Assembly (NCBI GenBank): GCA_949299565.1
Contig: OX437086.1
Location: 538,919-602,918 of the forward strand
DNA: 64,000 nucleotides
From: an uncultured Bacillota bacterium
Lineage (GTDB): Bacteria > Bacillota_I > Bacilli_A > RFN20 > CAG-826
Direction: 5' to 3'
The notes below the pieces were generated by a model that had not been told where the DNA came from, made no database searches, and saw only the letters and a program-made list of their open reading frames with translations. A program made the position numbers and the translations under genes. Shown one piece after another: positions 1 to 9,900 of the stretch (position 1 is its first letter; the number at the start of each line of letters is the position of its first letter).

Positions 1-1
1 C

Positions 2-685
2 TTAAAACGCGCTTTAAGAGGCGCTGATTGTTTTTCGATGGCCGATCGCCAAGACGATGTTTTGACGCAACCGGGCGATGGCTATGCCACATATGTAGCC
101 GGAATCAAGAAATTCAGCACGGATGCGCAAGGAAGCTGGGTCGGCGTCAAAGGAATGGGAACGATGCCGCATGCTCTCATCGCCTTAGCCGGAGGCGATA
201 TTGTCAAGGCATCTAAACTTTATGCGGAGAGTTATCCAAAAGAAAAAGTAACGGCCCTTGTCGATTATCATAATAACGTCATCCGCGATTCTTTGAAAGT
301 TGCTATGAGCTTAGGCGAACGTTTAGGAGCGGTTCGTGTCGATACTTCGAAAGCCTTGATTGACCATTATTTTGACGATAAAGACACAAGCACTTTCGAT
401 CCGCACGGCGTTTGCAGGGAAATTATATACGCTCTTAGAGATGCGCTTACAAAAAATGGTTACCCTTTCGTTAAAATCGTTGTTTCCAGCGGTTTCACCG
501 CGGCGAAAATCGATGAATGGACGAAAGAAGGGGTGCCGGTTGATACTTACGGGGTCGGAAGCTCCCTCGTTATCAACAACACCTGTGGTTTCACGGGCGA
601 TTTAGTGATGCTGGACGGCAAGCCGCAAGCGAAAGAAGGAAGAGGAGATATCCCGAGCACAAGATTAAAAATTGTAAAATATTAG
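2..685 (+). CDS. pncB: Nicotinate phosphoribosyltransferase, C-terminal part (cut by window start)
   Basis: The frame is open from base 2, so the gene begins outside the window; the ATG at 38 is internal. The protein would convert nicotinate and PRPP to nicotinate mononucleotide in NAD salvage, in the cytoplasm. Seen: a GVKGMGTMPHAL segment, a conserved VRVDTSK strand, the VVSSGFTAAKI segment and the glycine-rich VDTYGVGSSLV loop near the end, all in the order expected for the C-terminal half of the NAPRTase barrel. It ends in TAG at 683-685. No clear terminator follows before the lacI-type gene at 830. Family assignment is firm; the missing N-terminus cannot be judged. Confidence 0.85.
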   Translation, partial: LKRALRGADCFSMADRQDDVLTQPGDGYATYVAGIKKFSTDAQGSWVGVKGMGTMPHALIALAGGDIVKASKLYAESYPKEKVTALVDYHNNVIRDSLKVAMSLGERLGAVRVDTSKALIDHYFDDKDTSTFDPHGVCREIIYALRDALTKNGYPFVKIVVSSGFTAAKIDEWTKEGVPVDTYGVGSSLVINNTCGFTGDLVMLDGKPQAKEGRGDIPSTRLKIVKY

Positions 686-783
686 TTCGGATTTAAACTT
701 TCTCATGAAAAAACTTTCTTTCATTTTCCTTAGATAGAAGGCTTACTTTTTTCTTGTTTTTGAAAATTAAGAAAACTTCTTCA

Positions 784-811
784 TTGAAAATGACAAATAG
801 AATTTTAAAAT
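784..811 (+). promoter_or_regulatory. Putative sigma-A promoter of the LacI/CcpA-like gene
   Basis: TTGAAA at 784-789 and TAAAAT at 806-811 are separated by 16 bases. They lie just upstream of the strong ribosome binding site (GGGAGGAG, about 815-823) of the gene at 830. Confidence 0.45.
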
Positions 812-829
812 GCAAGGGAGGAGATTGGT

Positions 830-1837
830 ATGAAAAATCTTAAAGACCGCGTCACTATCTATCAGGTCGCTCAAGCATCTGGCGTCTCCTTAGCTACTGT
901 CTCGCGCGTTATCAACAAAAAAGGTAATGTGACTGAGGAAACACGTAAACGTGTCGAAGACACTATCAAACAGATGGGATATAAGCCATCAGGTTTAGCG
1001 CAGGCTCTCGCTACTAATAAGTCAACGAACATCGGTCTTATTATTCCGAGCGCGAACTATGTTTATATCGCAAACATGCTGAACGGAATTACGGAAGTCG
1101 CTAAAGAAAAGGGCTTCGTTATTTCCCTTTTTACAACGTCACACACGCGTTCAGAAGCGCTTTCGACAATTGAGAAAGTTATTATTTCGCATGTTGATGG
1201 GGCGATTATTTTCGATGATGAGTTAGATGAGGAGGACGTCATGACGATTTCCTCTTATTCGGTGCCGACTGTAGTTATCAATAATGCGATCGTCAGCGAA
1301 AAAGTTGCCTCCGTTACTTTTTCTTACGAAAGCGTATTGGAGAAAACGATTCTCGATCACTATAAACTAAATGATCCGAAGGAGATGGTGTTTCTTCATG
1401 TCCATGATGGAGGGCGTCTTTTAGCGCATTTCGAGAAAACTTTCGTCGAGACACATGTCAAGATCGGGAAGTCATATCACATCATCAATTGCGGAGATTC
1501 CTATACGCGTACTTATAGCGATTTCCTTGAATATTTTAAGAGTCATCATCGTGGATATTTTGTGGCCTATCGCGATTCGATTGCGGCTGCGATTGAAAAT
1601 GCGGCGACTGACTCTGGACTTAAAGTCCCGGAGGATGTTGAAGTTCTCTCTCTTGTCGGCACTAAATATGCTAATATTGTGCGGCCAACGATCACTGCGA
1701 TGCACATCGACATGGCAGAAGTCGGTAAGCGCAGCATGTATATGCTGATTGATCTTTTGAATGAAGATTTAGTGGAGAAGACATATAAATTCGAGGCTTC
1801 TCTTACTGAACGTTCTTCGACCTTGCGTCTTAAATAA
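830..1837 (+). CDS. LacI-family transcriptional regulator, CcpA-like
   Basis: A 335-residue cytoplasmic DNA-binding repressor. Residues about 9-30 form the LacI helix-turn-helix (VAQASGVSLATVSRVINKKG), followed by the hinge (KPSGLAQALA) and a periplasmic-binding-protein-like effector domain. The start is fixed by GGGAGGAG seven bases upstream. Unlike sugar-specific LacI genes it has no sugar operon beside it; its neighbours are pncB and a tRNA. That, and the hinge sequence, fit a global regulator such as CcpA, but orthology is inferred. If it is CcpA, the cre-like site at 59539 would be one of its targets. The tRNA-Arg gene begins only 11 bases after the stop codon, with no promoter visible between them. 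Confidence 0.85.
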   Translation: MKNLKDRVTIYQVAQASGVSLATVSRVINKKGNVTEETRKRVEDTIKQMGYKPSGLAQALATNKSTNIGLIIPSANYVYIANMLNGITEVAKEKGFVISLFTTSHTRSEALSTIEKVIISHVDGAIIFDDELDEEDVMTISSYSVPTVVINNAIVSEKVASVTFSYESVLEKTILDHYKLNDPKEMVFLHVHDGGRLLAHFEKTFVETHVKIGKSYHIINCGDSYTRTYSDFLEYFKSHHRGYFVAYRDSIAAAIENAATDSGLKVPEDVEVLSLVGTKYANIVRPTITAMHIDMAEVGKRSMYMLIDLLNEDLVEKTYKFEASLTERSSTLRLK

Positions 1838-1848
1838 AATAGACGCTT

Positions 1849-1925
1849 GCCTCGATAGCGCAATTGGATAGAGCATCGGACTTCGAATCCGAAGGCTGCG
1901 GGTTCGAATCCTGCTCGGGGCGCCA
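1849..1925 (+). tRNA. tRNA-Arg (anticodon TCG)
   Basis: A 77-base cloverleaf with encoded CCA. The acceptor stem GCCTCGA pairs with TCGGGGC. The anticodon loop CTTCGAA in the stem TCGGA/TCCGA gives TCG at 1883-1885 (reads CGA/CGG). The T-loop is TTCGAAT. It is probably transcribed from the upstream regulator gene's promoter, since only 11 bases separate them. Confidence 0.95.
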
Positions 1926-1939
1926 TATTTGTACGACTT

Positions 1940-1982
1940 GTCTGACACAAACTTAGAACTTCTAAGGGTGTGCAGACTTTTT
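1940..1982 (+). terminator. Rho-independent terminator after tRNA-Arg
   Basis: A long stem with outer arms GTCTG and CAGAC and an inner CTTAGAA/TTCTAAG stem, followed by a run of T. The same outer arms are used by the terminator after tRNA-Thr at 56306. Confidence 0.75.
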
Positions 1983-2007
1983 GTTTTATGCAATAAATAG
2001 GCACTAT

Positions 2008-2127
2008 TTAAAAATAGCCGTGTAACAATTTATTGATAAGAGAAGAAAATTCATCATGAACCGTATTCTTATTATGACTTTGGAGATAAGATTCAATCTG
2101 AATTAAATGATTATAATATTTATTCAT
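2008..2127 (-). CDS. Possible small protein (39 residues), unknown
   Basis: A short reverse-strand ORF starting MNKYYNHLIQIES and ending LLHGYF. An AAGAAAGG ribosome-binding-like sequence sits about nine bases before the ATG. It has no signal peptide or membrane segment and is rich in Asn, His and Leu. I recognise no family. It lies between the tRNA-Arg terminator and the divergent lipoprotein gene. It may be a real small protein or the leftover end of a decayed gene. Confidence 0.35.
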   Translation of the reverse strand: MNKYYNHLIQIESYLQSHNKNTVHDEFSSLINKLLHGYF

Positions 2128-2239
2128 TTGTTTATTCCTTTCTTTAACTTAGCTAAGACTTATATGGAGATAATCATTGTAAAAGAAATGGAGATGAGTT
2201 TTTTATTTAAGCGAAATCAACATTATTTAACTCTTTCAA

Positions 2240-2267
2240 TTGAAAATACCTGATAAATCTTTACAAT
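2240..2267 (+). promoter_or_regulatory. Putative promoter of the lipoprotein gene at 2290
   Basis: TTGAAA at 2240-2245 and TACAAT at 2262-2267 with a 16-base spacer, followed directly by the AAGGAG ribosome binding site. Confidence 0.45.
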
Positions 2268-2289
2268 TTAAGGAGATAGGGGATGAATT

Positions 2290-3195
2290 ATGAGAAAAAT
2301 TTCAGTTTTGGCTTTATTTTGTCTAGTTGGTTTGGCGTTACCGAGTTGCGGAACTAGCGATCAAAACGCCGATTTTCCATGGCTGGAACTGACCGGCGAT
2401 TTAGATTACGGGGAGAAGATTTCCAACGTGGAGGCCCAAGATATTTATGAAGACATTGTGGATTTTATAAGCGAGATGGGCGAAGGATATTCGGCTTTGG
2501 ATTTTCCGTTTTTTAGTTATGAAAATTATTCATATGTTGAAACTGACGATTATGACACTACTACGACCATGGAAAGCCAATATTCGTTAGAGGATTTCTT
2601 TTGTCACTCTTCCAGCTCCCTCATTTCCAACGGCAAGTTAGCGACAAAAATTACTGTTGATGGAGTGGAAAGAGATGTTTACATTTCGGAGGGTTATAGT
2701 AAGTTTGAAGACTGGTCTTTCAAAAATGATGATCGCTTAATTAATGTGTCTCATGATAATTCAAGTGCGCTGTATTATTACGATGCAGAGGACGATTCTA
2801 TTGTCGATTACGTCGAACCTCGAAACGAAAGCGATGTCTATGATGAAAATTTTGATGAAGAAGCATATTTAGAAGACATTTCTTCTACTTTTGATTCTCA
2901 AATTAGTGTCGCCATGAATCTTATGTCGATGTTTTCTACATATATAGATTTTTCTACTTCGAGCACTTCCGTTCCTGGTATTGAATTTTATAGTAGCGGA
3001 GAAGGAAACCTCCTTCTCTATATTTCCATGAATTTAGCTGGGCAGGATATGAAAAGTGCCTACTACATAAGAAACAATTTGCCAAGCATGTCTTATAGTT
3101 ATATTGATTCTTCTTCTACTGGGATTCTTGAAAGTTGCATGACTTGGGACTTTTCTTCCTTTGAAATAGTTTATCCTTCATATTCCTTAGACTAA
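2290..3195 (+). CDS. Lipoprotein of unknown function (301 aa)
   Basis: Begins with a lipoprotein signal peptide: MRK, then a hydrophobic stretch ending LALPSC, with Cys-20 as the expected lipid-modified residue. The mature part is very acidic and rich in Ser, Tyr and Asp, typical of a protein anchored on the outside of the membrane. I recognise no domain. An AAGGAG ribosome binding site supports the start. A terminator follows at 3224, so it is probably a single-gene transcript. Confidence 0.8.
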   Translation: MRKISVLALFCLVGLALPSCGTSDQNADFPWLELTGDLDYGEKISNVEAQDIYEDIVDFISEMGEGYSALDFPFFSYENYSYVETDDYDTTTTMESQYSLEDFFCHSSSSLISNGKLATKITVDGVERDVYISEGYSKFEDWSFKNDDRLINVSHDNSSALYYYDAEDDSIVDYVEPRNESDVYDENFDEEAYLEDISSTFDSQISVAMNLMSMFSTYIDFSTSSTSVPGIEFYSSGEGNLLLYISMNLAGQDMKSAYYIRNNLPSMSYSYIDSSSTGILESCMTWDFSSFEIVYPSYSLD

Positions 3196-3223
3196 ATTAT
3201 TCTTTAGATTAACATTTGAGATA

Positions 3224-3246
3224 AGCCCTTCAATCAAGGGCTTTTT
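3224..3246 (+). terminator. Rho-independent terminator
   Basis: AGCCCTT and AAGGGCT arms around a five-base loop, followed by a run of T, 28 bases after the lipoprotein stop codon. Confidence 0.85.
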
Positions 3247-3271
3247 AAATTAGTTGGCCATTTCAAACTTT

Positions 3272-3600
3272 TAAAAGGAAAGTTTTGTCTTTTTTAGTGA
3301 ACGCATAAAATGTTTCGGGGGCAGCATCATCGAAAATCGGAATGGATACCTGGTTATTGCTTCAATATTCAATGGTGACCACCTTCAAAAAAATCAAAGA
3401 ATTAGAAGTGTTGCGTTTCAAATGTCATGCAAATATCGATGGAAAGACAGATATTAAGAGAAAAGAATGGCAGCTATTCAGTAAATGCTCCTATTGAGAA
3501 GCAAAACTCCCTTGAAAAAGCGTAAGAAGTTTTACTGCGATGTTGAAAATAGAATTTGGAAAGGCCTTGTTAAAAAACATCTTTTGCAGTGAAAATACAT
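3272..3600 (+). pseudogene. Decayed coding DNA, family not recognised
   Basis: The 3247-3740 interval holds no intact gene. On the plus strand one frame stays open for about 60 codons (it includes SIIENRNGYLVIAS) and then continues past stops into further protein-like stretches (KKRKKFYCDVENRIWKGL). This looks like a relic with several stops, but I could not assign it to a family. Confidence 0.25.
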
Positions 3601-3740
3601 TAACAGTCTTTTTGTGGGTCTATTTTCTTTTTCTATTCCATGCAGGTTTTTATTTGAGTGTCATTAGGCAACGAGTCGTGTCTTGTTTTTTCATTAAAAA
3701 GTTATAGAACTTATAATGAAAAAACATGGAGGAAGCATTG

Positions 3741-4589
3741 ATGAAAAAGTTGATCAAATTTTTAGGATTATTTGTTTTTGCTGCCAGCGTGGCTGGCTGT
3801 TCAACTGGCGCGGCAGACACTAGTTTAGATTCTGACAGCGATAGCGACGATATTGATAGTAGTGAAGTTGATGACTATCCGTTGAGGGATCAATACGTTT
3901 CGACTTCCTCACTAACGATGGCAAAAGGCGTCGATATGGACAAAATTGAAGCCTATGCGGAGGCTCATCTTGCTGATGATGGTTGGCCACGCGTTAGAAA
4001 ATATCAATACAACGAACTCGATTCTTACGATGATGAATGGTACGTTATGGGCAATTATAATGCTACCTATTGTTATAAGTACTACGATGGAAGAACTTAC
4101 TCTAACGGCAATACTTTTTATATGAAAGAGTTTTATGTTTTACCAGAATTTGATCGATTCGTTTTTAATTACACGTTATATGAATATCCGGTAATTGAAA
4201 TTGGTTCATTAACACTTTCAGCCATCAGAGCTTACACTGCGACGTTTACCTTTACTATTGACGAATCGGCAAGCGATGTTAACTTTGGCGGCAGCTATTA
4301 CTATCAAGCGGTGGATGTTTCTTCATTAGAAATTACTTCTTGGGCTAATATCGCATTTTTGTTCGACTTTGACTACATGATCCCGTCCGCTAGTTTGCCT
4401 TATATGGTAGATGCGAGTTTTACTTACGCTATAGGCGATTGTTCTGGAGACGAAATTACAAATGCATTTTTAAACGAGACCGCATCGACTATTTATTCGT
4501 ATTTAAATGGGCAGATGAGTTTTGCAAATGAGTTCTTAGAATTAGTTGATTTTCTTATAAACTTGTTTCAGAATAAGCTTGTTCATTAG
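3741..4589 (+). CDS. Lipoprotein of unknown function (282 aa)
   Basis: The start is taken at 3741, not at the upstream in-frame ATG 3726, because GGAGG at 3728-3732 is correctly spaced for 3741. The signal peptide ends VAGC, so the mature protein begins at a lipid-modified Cys about residue 20. An Asp/Ser-rich linker follows (DSDSDSDDIDSS), then a beta-rich, Tyr-rich domain with no recognised family. A good -10 (TATAAT, 3712-3717) lies just upstream, with a poor -35. The overall build resembles the lipoprotein at 2290, but no clear homology is visible. Confidence 0.75.
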   Translation: MKKLIKFLGLFVFAASVAGCSTGAADTSLDSDSDSDDIDSSEVDDYPLRDQYVSTSSLTMAKGVDMDKIEAYAEAHLADDGWPRVRKYQYNELDSYDDEWYVMGNYNATYCYKYYDGRTYSNGNTFYMKEFYVLPEFDRFVFNYTLYEYPVIEIGSLTLSAIRAYTATFTFTIDESASDVNFGGSYYYQAVDVSSLEITSWANIAFLFDFDYMIPSASLPYMVDASFTYAIGDCSGDEITNAFLNETASTIYSYLNGQMSFANEFLELVDFLINLFQNKLVH

Positions 4590-4766
4590 CCTATTTGGTA
4601 CAGATCTTAGTTTATTAAATTAACGACGTCTTGCTTCATAAACGTATTTTTTCTCGTGGTTAATAATTTTTTAATAAAAATGAACATTTAATTAGCAGTC
4701 TTGTCTTTCTTAATAAAAAGGCTTGTACGTTGATTAAGATAGTTTCTTAAACGATAAAACTAATTA

Positions 4767-5048
4767 TCATTTTTTCTTCTTTTTATATAGCCAAATGCAG
4801 CTTATCAAATAAAGAAAAATCAGAGACCCGCATATTGAACTCAGATAGACGCCGGCTAAAAACAAATCGTTATTGTAAAGAAAAACAATTCCGACAATTA
4901 ATCCGAAAAAAGCAAGAGACGCAATAATTATAATGATAGCTTTGATAACGTCTTCATATTTACCGAGTTTCTTAAGCGAGAGACAATCAAAAAAAGAGAG
5001 AAAGGGCAGCAATAGCAATTCGCCTAAAAATTCAATGAGGAAGTCCAT
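4767..5048 (-). CDS. Small membrane protein, unknown (93 aa)
   Basis: Two predicted membrane segments (an Ile-rich helix about residues 35-57 and a second about 65-88) separated by a short loop, with a basic KKKKK tail. The N-terminal part (LGELLLLPFLSFFDCL) may be a third, amphipathic helix. No family is recognised. The ribosome binding site is weak. It lies alone, next to decayed sequence on both sides, and could itself be a remnant. Confidence 0.5.
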   Translation of the reverse strand: MDFLIEFLGELLLLPFLSFFDCLSLKKLGKYEDVIKAIIIIIASLAFFGLIVGIVFLYNNDLFLAGVYLSSICGSLIFLYLISCIWLYKKKKK

Positions 5049-5074
5049 ATCCTATTAGATAATAATATTTGAAC

Positions 5075-5233
5075 TTAATACTGCCAATTTAAGATTCCGG
5101 AGATGACGACTATTTGAATAACGAAAGATGGATTTATGCCGTATTTTGTTTGAGCCTCTTTCAATAAGGCTTCGGTCGTCTCTTCTAATGTTTTTTTGAA
5201 TTGAGGCAAAGATAATTTCCTTCCGGCAGCGTT
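5075..5233 (-). pseudogene. ORF fragment without a start codon
   Basis: A 52-codon reverse-strand frame bounded by stops, reading LSLPQFKKTLEETTEALL and ending GILNWQY. It has no ATG and no ribosome binding site. It reads like a genuine C-terminal piece of a protein whose 5' part is gone. Family unknown. Confidence 0.3.
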
Positions 5234-5497
5234 TTAAGATTTAAAAAACCTATATGTTTATTACAAATAGTAAAAAATGCTCGCGTCTTTTTTTGAATAA
5301 AATATCAAAAGCGAAAGCAACCTTCCCTCATTGAAAGAAGAAGGCACCAAATCTTTAACCATCGATTGCAATAACGGGAACGTGGATATCGATTTTTTAG
5401 CTTAAGTGCTTTTATGTCTTAGAAAGCGTAATCATTTTCTAACGTTTTTGTTATATTAAAACTAACTTCATAAAAGAAACGAGGCGAAAGAGAAAAT
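5234..5497. other. Gene-free, decayed interval
   Basis: No intact gene. Around 5335-5405 a plus-strand frame reads SLTIDCNNGNVDIDFLA and then stops, resembling the repetitive beta strands of DUF4097-type adhesin-like proteins. The rest is AT-rich. A TATATT-like -10 near 5450 may serve the GH13 gene. Confidence 0.3.
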
Positions 5498-6799
5498 ATG
5501 GATTACGCGAATAAATTGATTTATCAAGTTTTTGTAAGGAATCATACAAAAGAAGGAACGTTAAAAGCCTTAATTCCCGATTTAAAGAGAATCCGCTCAT
5601 TGGGGACAGATATTCTTTATTTGATGCCGCTTCAGCCGATCGGACAAAAAGGGAGAAAAGGGAAACTAGGTTCGCCTTATGCAATTTCTGATTATTGTGA
5701 GATTAATCCCGAATTAGGCACATGGGATGATTTTCGCTCAGTGGCAGAAGTTGCTCATCAGTTGGGGATGAAAGTAATAGTCGATCAAGTTTTCAACCAC
5801 ACTTCGCGTGATGCGAAATTATTGAATGAACATCCGGAATATTATTGGCATGATCAAAACAATCATTTTGGAAATAAGGTGGGAGATTGGTCGGATGTTT
5901 ATGATTTAGATTATCGAAATCCGGGTCTGACTGATTATTTGTTGAATGTTTTAGATTTATTTTTGGCAGCCGGAGCGGATGGTTTTCGTTTCGATGTTGC
6001 CTCATTGATTCCTGTTTCTTTCTTCGCTTCTTTAAAAGCGCATCTATCCAATGTCTGGAAAGAGAAAGAGGTCATTTTATTAGCGGAAGCAATTGAGGCA
6101 TCGTTCGCGTTAGAAACCCGGTCTCACGGATATAACGCTCTCGCGAACGCTGAACTTTCCTTCAACGGTTTCTCGTTATTTTATTCATATTTTTCCTTTC
6201 CGTGGTTACGTGAATATCTTGCAAAACATAACCGCGACGACTTGGTTTCATATCGCGTGGCTTGCCTTTTAGAAGAGAGCGCTCTCCCGTCTTCTAATTC
6301 TTGGATCACAAGGGCTTTAGAAAATCATGATCAGAGACGTCTTGCTTCCTATGGCTGTAATAATCCTTTGCATCATAATCTTTTGGCTTATTCTTTCTTC
6401 ACGAAGGGACCGGCTTTTCTTTACGCCGGGGAGGAGTATGGCGTCAGTCATCAGCCATCGCTTTTCGACGAAGACAAAATTGAATGGAAACAAGAAAAAG
6501 GAGAAGAAGTATTTGAATATGTCTCGCGTTTGATCATCCTTAAAAAGCGTGAAGAAAATCTGATGCTTCGCACAAGCTTATTCTTAGATACCGGCTCTGA
6601 AGTTTTTGTAGTTGAGAATCGCTTTAGTGGTTATTCGGAATGGGGAATCTTTAACTTTTCTTCTAAGCCATTACCTTTCCCGCATCAAGTTATTTCCGAT
6701 GGCTTATATTTAGACTTATTAAGCGAAAAAGAAATAAATGTCGATAGCAAGAAAGAAACAATGGTTGTAGAGCCGTTATGGTTGAGGAAAAAACAATAA
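5498..6799 (+). CDS. GH13 alpha-amylase-family glycosidase, cytoplasmic (433 aa)
   Basis: A retaining alpha-glucan hydrolase of the GH13 (beta/alpha)8 type. There is no signal peptide, so it should act on imported maltodextrins. Catalytic residues are visible: nucleophile Asp-166 in DGFRFD, acid/base Glu-197 in LLAEAIE and the third Asp-278 in ENHDQR. The conserved DQVFNHTS region is at about residues 96-103. At 433 residues it is compact, with a short C-terminal beta domain. The exact specificity (alpha-glucosidase, maltogenic or neopullulanase-like) cannot be told from sequence. It stands alone and faces the helicase gene with 128 bases between. It would work with the secreted amylase at 10441 and MalQ at 52487. 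Confidence 0.88.
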   Translation: MDYANKLIYQVFVRNHTKEGTLKALIPDLKRIRSLGTDILYLMPLQPIGQKGRKGKLGSPYAISDYCEINPELGTWDDFRSVAEVAHQLGMKVIVDQVFNHTSRDAKLLNEHPEYYWHDQNNHFGNKVGDWSDVYDLDYRNPGLTDYLLNVLDLFLAAGADGFRFDVASLIPVSFFASLKAHLSNVWKEKEVILLAEAIEASFALETRSHGYNALANAELSFNGFSLFYSYFSFPWLREYLAKHNRDDLVSYRVACLLEESALPSSNSWITRALENHDQRRLASYGCNNPLHHNLLAYSFFTKGPAFLYAGEEYGVSHQPSLFDEDKIEWKQEKGEEVFEYVSRLIILKKREENLMLRTSLFLDTGSEVFVVENRFSGYSEWGIFNFSSKPLPFPHQVISDGLYLDLLSEKEINVDSKKETMVVEPLWLRKKQ

Positions 6800-6927
6800 G
6801 TAGGGCTTTTTATTCTTGATGTTGCTATGGGAGCAAAATTTTTATTCACTTTCCTTATCTATTAAAAACAAAGAGCGCCTTGCGCAATCAGTATAAAAAT
6901 TAAGTTAATATGTGCTAAACTTTTTTC

Positions 6928-9900
6928 ATGTCATTCTTTTTTAAAAGAAAGAGTAATACTAATAATCCCCATTTTGTTTCACTTCAAAAGTTTTATAATT
7001 TTTTAAATTCTCTTTTAGCGAATGACAAATACATTGCACATTCAGATTATAAAAAGCAAGAAGATAAAATTGTTTCACTTATTGAGGAAATTAAAAGTTT
7101 TGAAAAGGCTGATGTTCTTACTAGTTACGCTTCTAAACAACATCTAAATATTAAAGATCTAAAAAGACTTGTCGATTATTATGAAAAACATGACGAATTA
7201 GTTAAAAAACATAATGAAGAATATTTGAAGCGTCATTTGATTGAAGATAATTTTAAGCTTACAAATTTATTGTCTAAAGTTGATTCTAACGTCCGTTTGG
7301 ATGCTGAACAAAAAGAGGTTGTTTTACGAGACGCGGACCATACGTTGGTGGTGGCGGGAGCCGGAAGCGGAAAAACAACGGTTTTGGAAGCTAAGGCTAA
7401 ATATCTTGTAGACTTTCAAAAAGTTGATCCTGAGAGAATTTTGATTGTTTCTTTTACTCGTAAGGCAACCGGCGAATTAAAGAGCCGTTTCAAAAAGCTT
7501 AATCTTCCATGCCATATTTCCACTTTTCATAGTATCGGGAATCAGCTCATAACTAGGCGCGAAGAAAAACAAAATGTTGTTGACGAAAGCTTTTTATATG
7601 TGAACATCAAGAATTACTTAGAAGAGGCTTGTAAAAACGAAGATTTCAAAGCGAAAATTCTATTGTTTTTGGCGTCATATCTAGAACCAGTTGAACGATA
7701 CAATGATTTGAAAAACTGGCAAAAAGCTCTTGAAAACAATAACATCACAACACTCAAAAATGACGAAGAATTTTTAAAAGCTTGCAAAAACTACAAAAGC
7801 GAACTGACGAAGAGCAGGAATACTTTTCGTGGAGAAAAAGTTAAATCACAATCAGAATGTCGTATCGCGAATTATCTTTTTCTTCGAGGCATTGATTACG
7901 TTTACGAGCCGGTTTATCCATATAACTTCATTAATTCGACAAAATTTTATCGACCAGACTTTTTATTAAGACAAGGCGATAAGCGAGTTTATCTAGAGCA
8001 CTTCGGCATTAATGAAGATTTGACCAATCCTCTTTATGTTCAAGAAGATCTTGATAAATATGTGCGCAGTATGCGCGATAAAATCGCTCTTCATAAAGCA
8101 CATGGCACAACGCTGATTTATACATTTCAAAATTATCGTGACGGACACGACTATTTAAAGCATTTAGAGGTACAACTACGAAGGCTAGGATTTGTGTTTT
8201 CAGATAGCAATAACGAAAAAGCATTTGATATTGTGATTCATGGTCTCCAAAACAAATACTTTGATAAACTTGTTGTTTTAATCGCCCATTTTATATCTTT
8301 ATTTAAAACTAACAACTTTAAGATTAGTAAATTCGATGAGTGGGATGTCAGCATTCATGATGAAAGAACACGCCTTTTTCTTAGCATTGCAAAAGTTTGT
8401 TTTTTGAGATATACGCAAGCATTAAAAGAGCAAAAAAGCGTAGATTTTAACGACATGATTAACAACGCGATTGATGTGTTGAAAGAAAAAGAGAAAAACG
8501 GAGAGAAGTTACCGTATGACTATATTTTCATTGATGAGTATCAAGATATTTCATTGCAGCGCTTTGATTTAGCACAGGAATTAAAAAAGTGCAGCAATGC
8601 AAAAATTTTAGCCGTCGGAGATGACTGGCAAAGTATTTTTCGTTTTGCTGGAAGTCGCGTTAATCTTTTCACTCATTTTCAAGAGGCAATGGGTGGCGAA
8701 GCTGAAATTTTAAAAATTAATAATACCTATAGAAATAGCCAGGAGTTGCTGAATATCGTTGGAAATTTCATCATGAAAAATGAACAGCAACTTAAGAAAA
8801 AACTAAAATCCAATAAAACGCTTGAAGACCCTGTTCTTATTTATAGTTTTAGTGACGAAAACGCTGGTCAGTCCCAAGAAAACTGGGTGAACACTATTGA
8901 AAAAACTCTCGATGACATTGTTTTAAGAAACGGAGATGAAAGGAGTGTGCTTTTAATCGGAAGGTTTGGTTTCGAAGCATATAGTCTTACCCGTTTCCCT
9001 AGCAAATTTAGAATGTCTACGAGTGATAAAAGAAAGATATACTCAGTTAAATATCCGCATTTGAAAATAACTTTTTTGACCGCTCATAGTAGCAAAGGGC
9101 TTGGTTTTGACGACGTCATCATCATAAATACTCGTGATGGGAAATACGGTTTCCCTAGTAAAATTCAAGAAGATCCAATAATAAAATTGGTAACTCTTGA
9201 TAATAACGAGCAAGAATATGGTGAAGAGAGACGACTTTTCTATGTAGCAATGACACGTACTAAAAATCGCGTTTATTTAGTGACGCCAGAAAGCCGCCCG
9301 TCTCCCTTTGTTAGTGAACTGATGAAAGAATACACAAGTATTAGGATTCGTGGGAACAAACCAGAAAGTAGTTTTGCCGAAAAGAGAAAACTAAAATGCC
9401 CGATTTGTGGATTTCCCCTTCAAAAAAGAGCTGCCCGTGAAGGACTTGGAAAAAAGGTTTTATCACTTTACGTTTGTTCGAACGAACCCGAGATTTGCGG
9501 CTTTGTAACGAATGATTTAAGCGGTGGCAAAATGGCAATTAGTAAATGTCCTGCCTGTGGAGACGGATATTTGATTGTTAAGGCAATTAAAAAAGGAAAT
9601 GAAGCTGGGAAAAGAATACTCGGATGTAGCAATTATAAGGAGGATGGGACAGGCTGTAATTTTCTTTTGGATGAGAGGACGTATACCCAAGATCTTAGAG
9701 AATTAAAACAAGATTTTTCTATTACTAAAGATGAAAATTTCCTTTTCCTTGGCAAGTCTCTCAAAAAAATAATTCAAATGATCGACGCTTCTTTTGATGA
9801 ATTGAAACCTTTTCTTGCTGACCACGGACCTTTGACTTTCAATCAGACTGTCGAATTTTTTAAGGGAGAAGAAAGCCCTACAAGCAGACGATTTTCGTTT

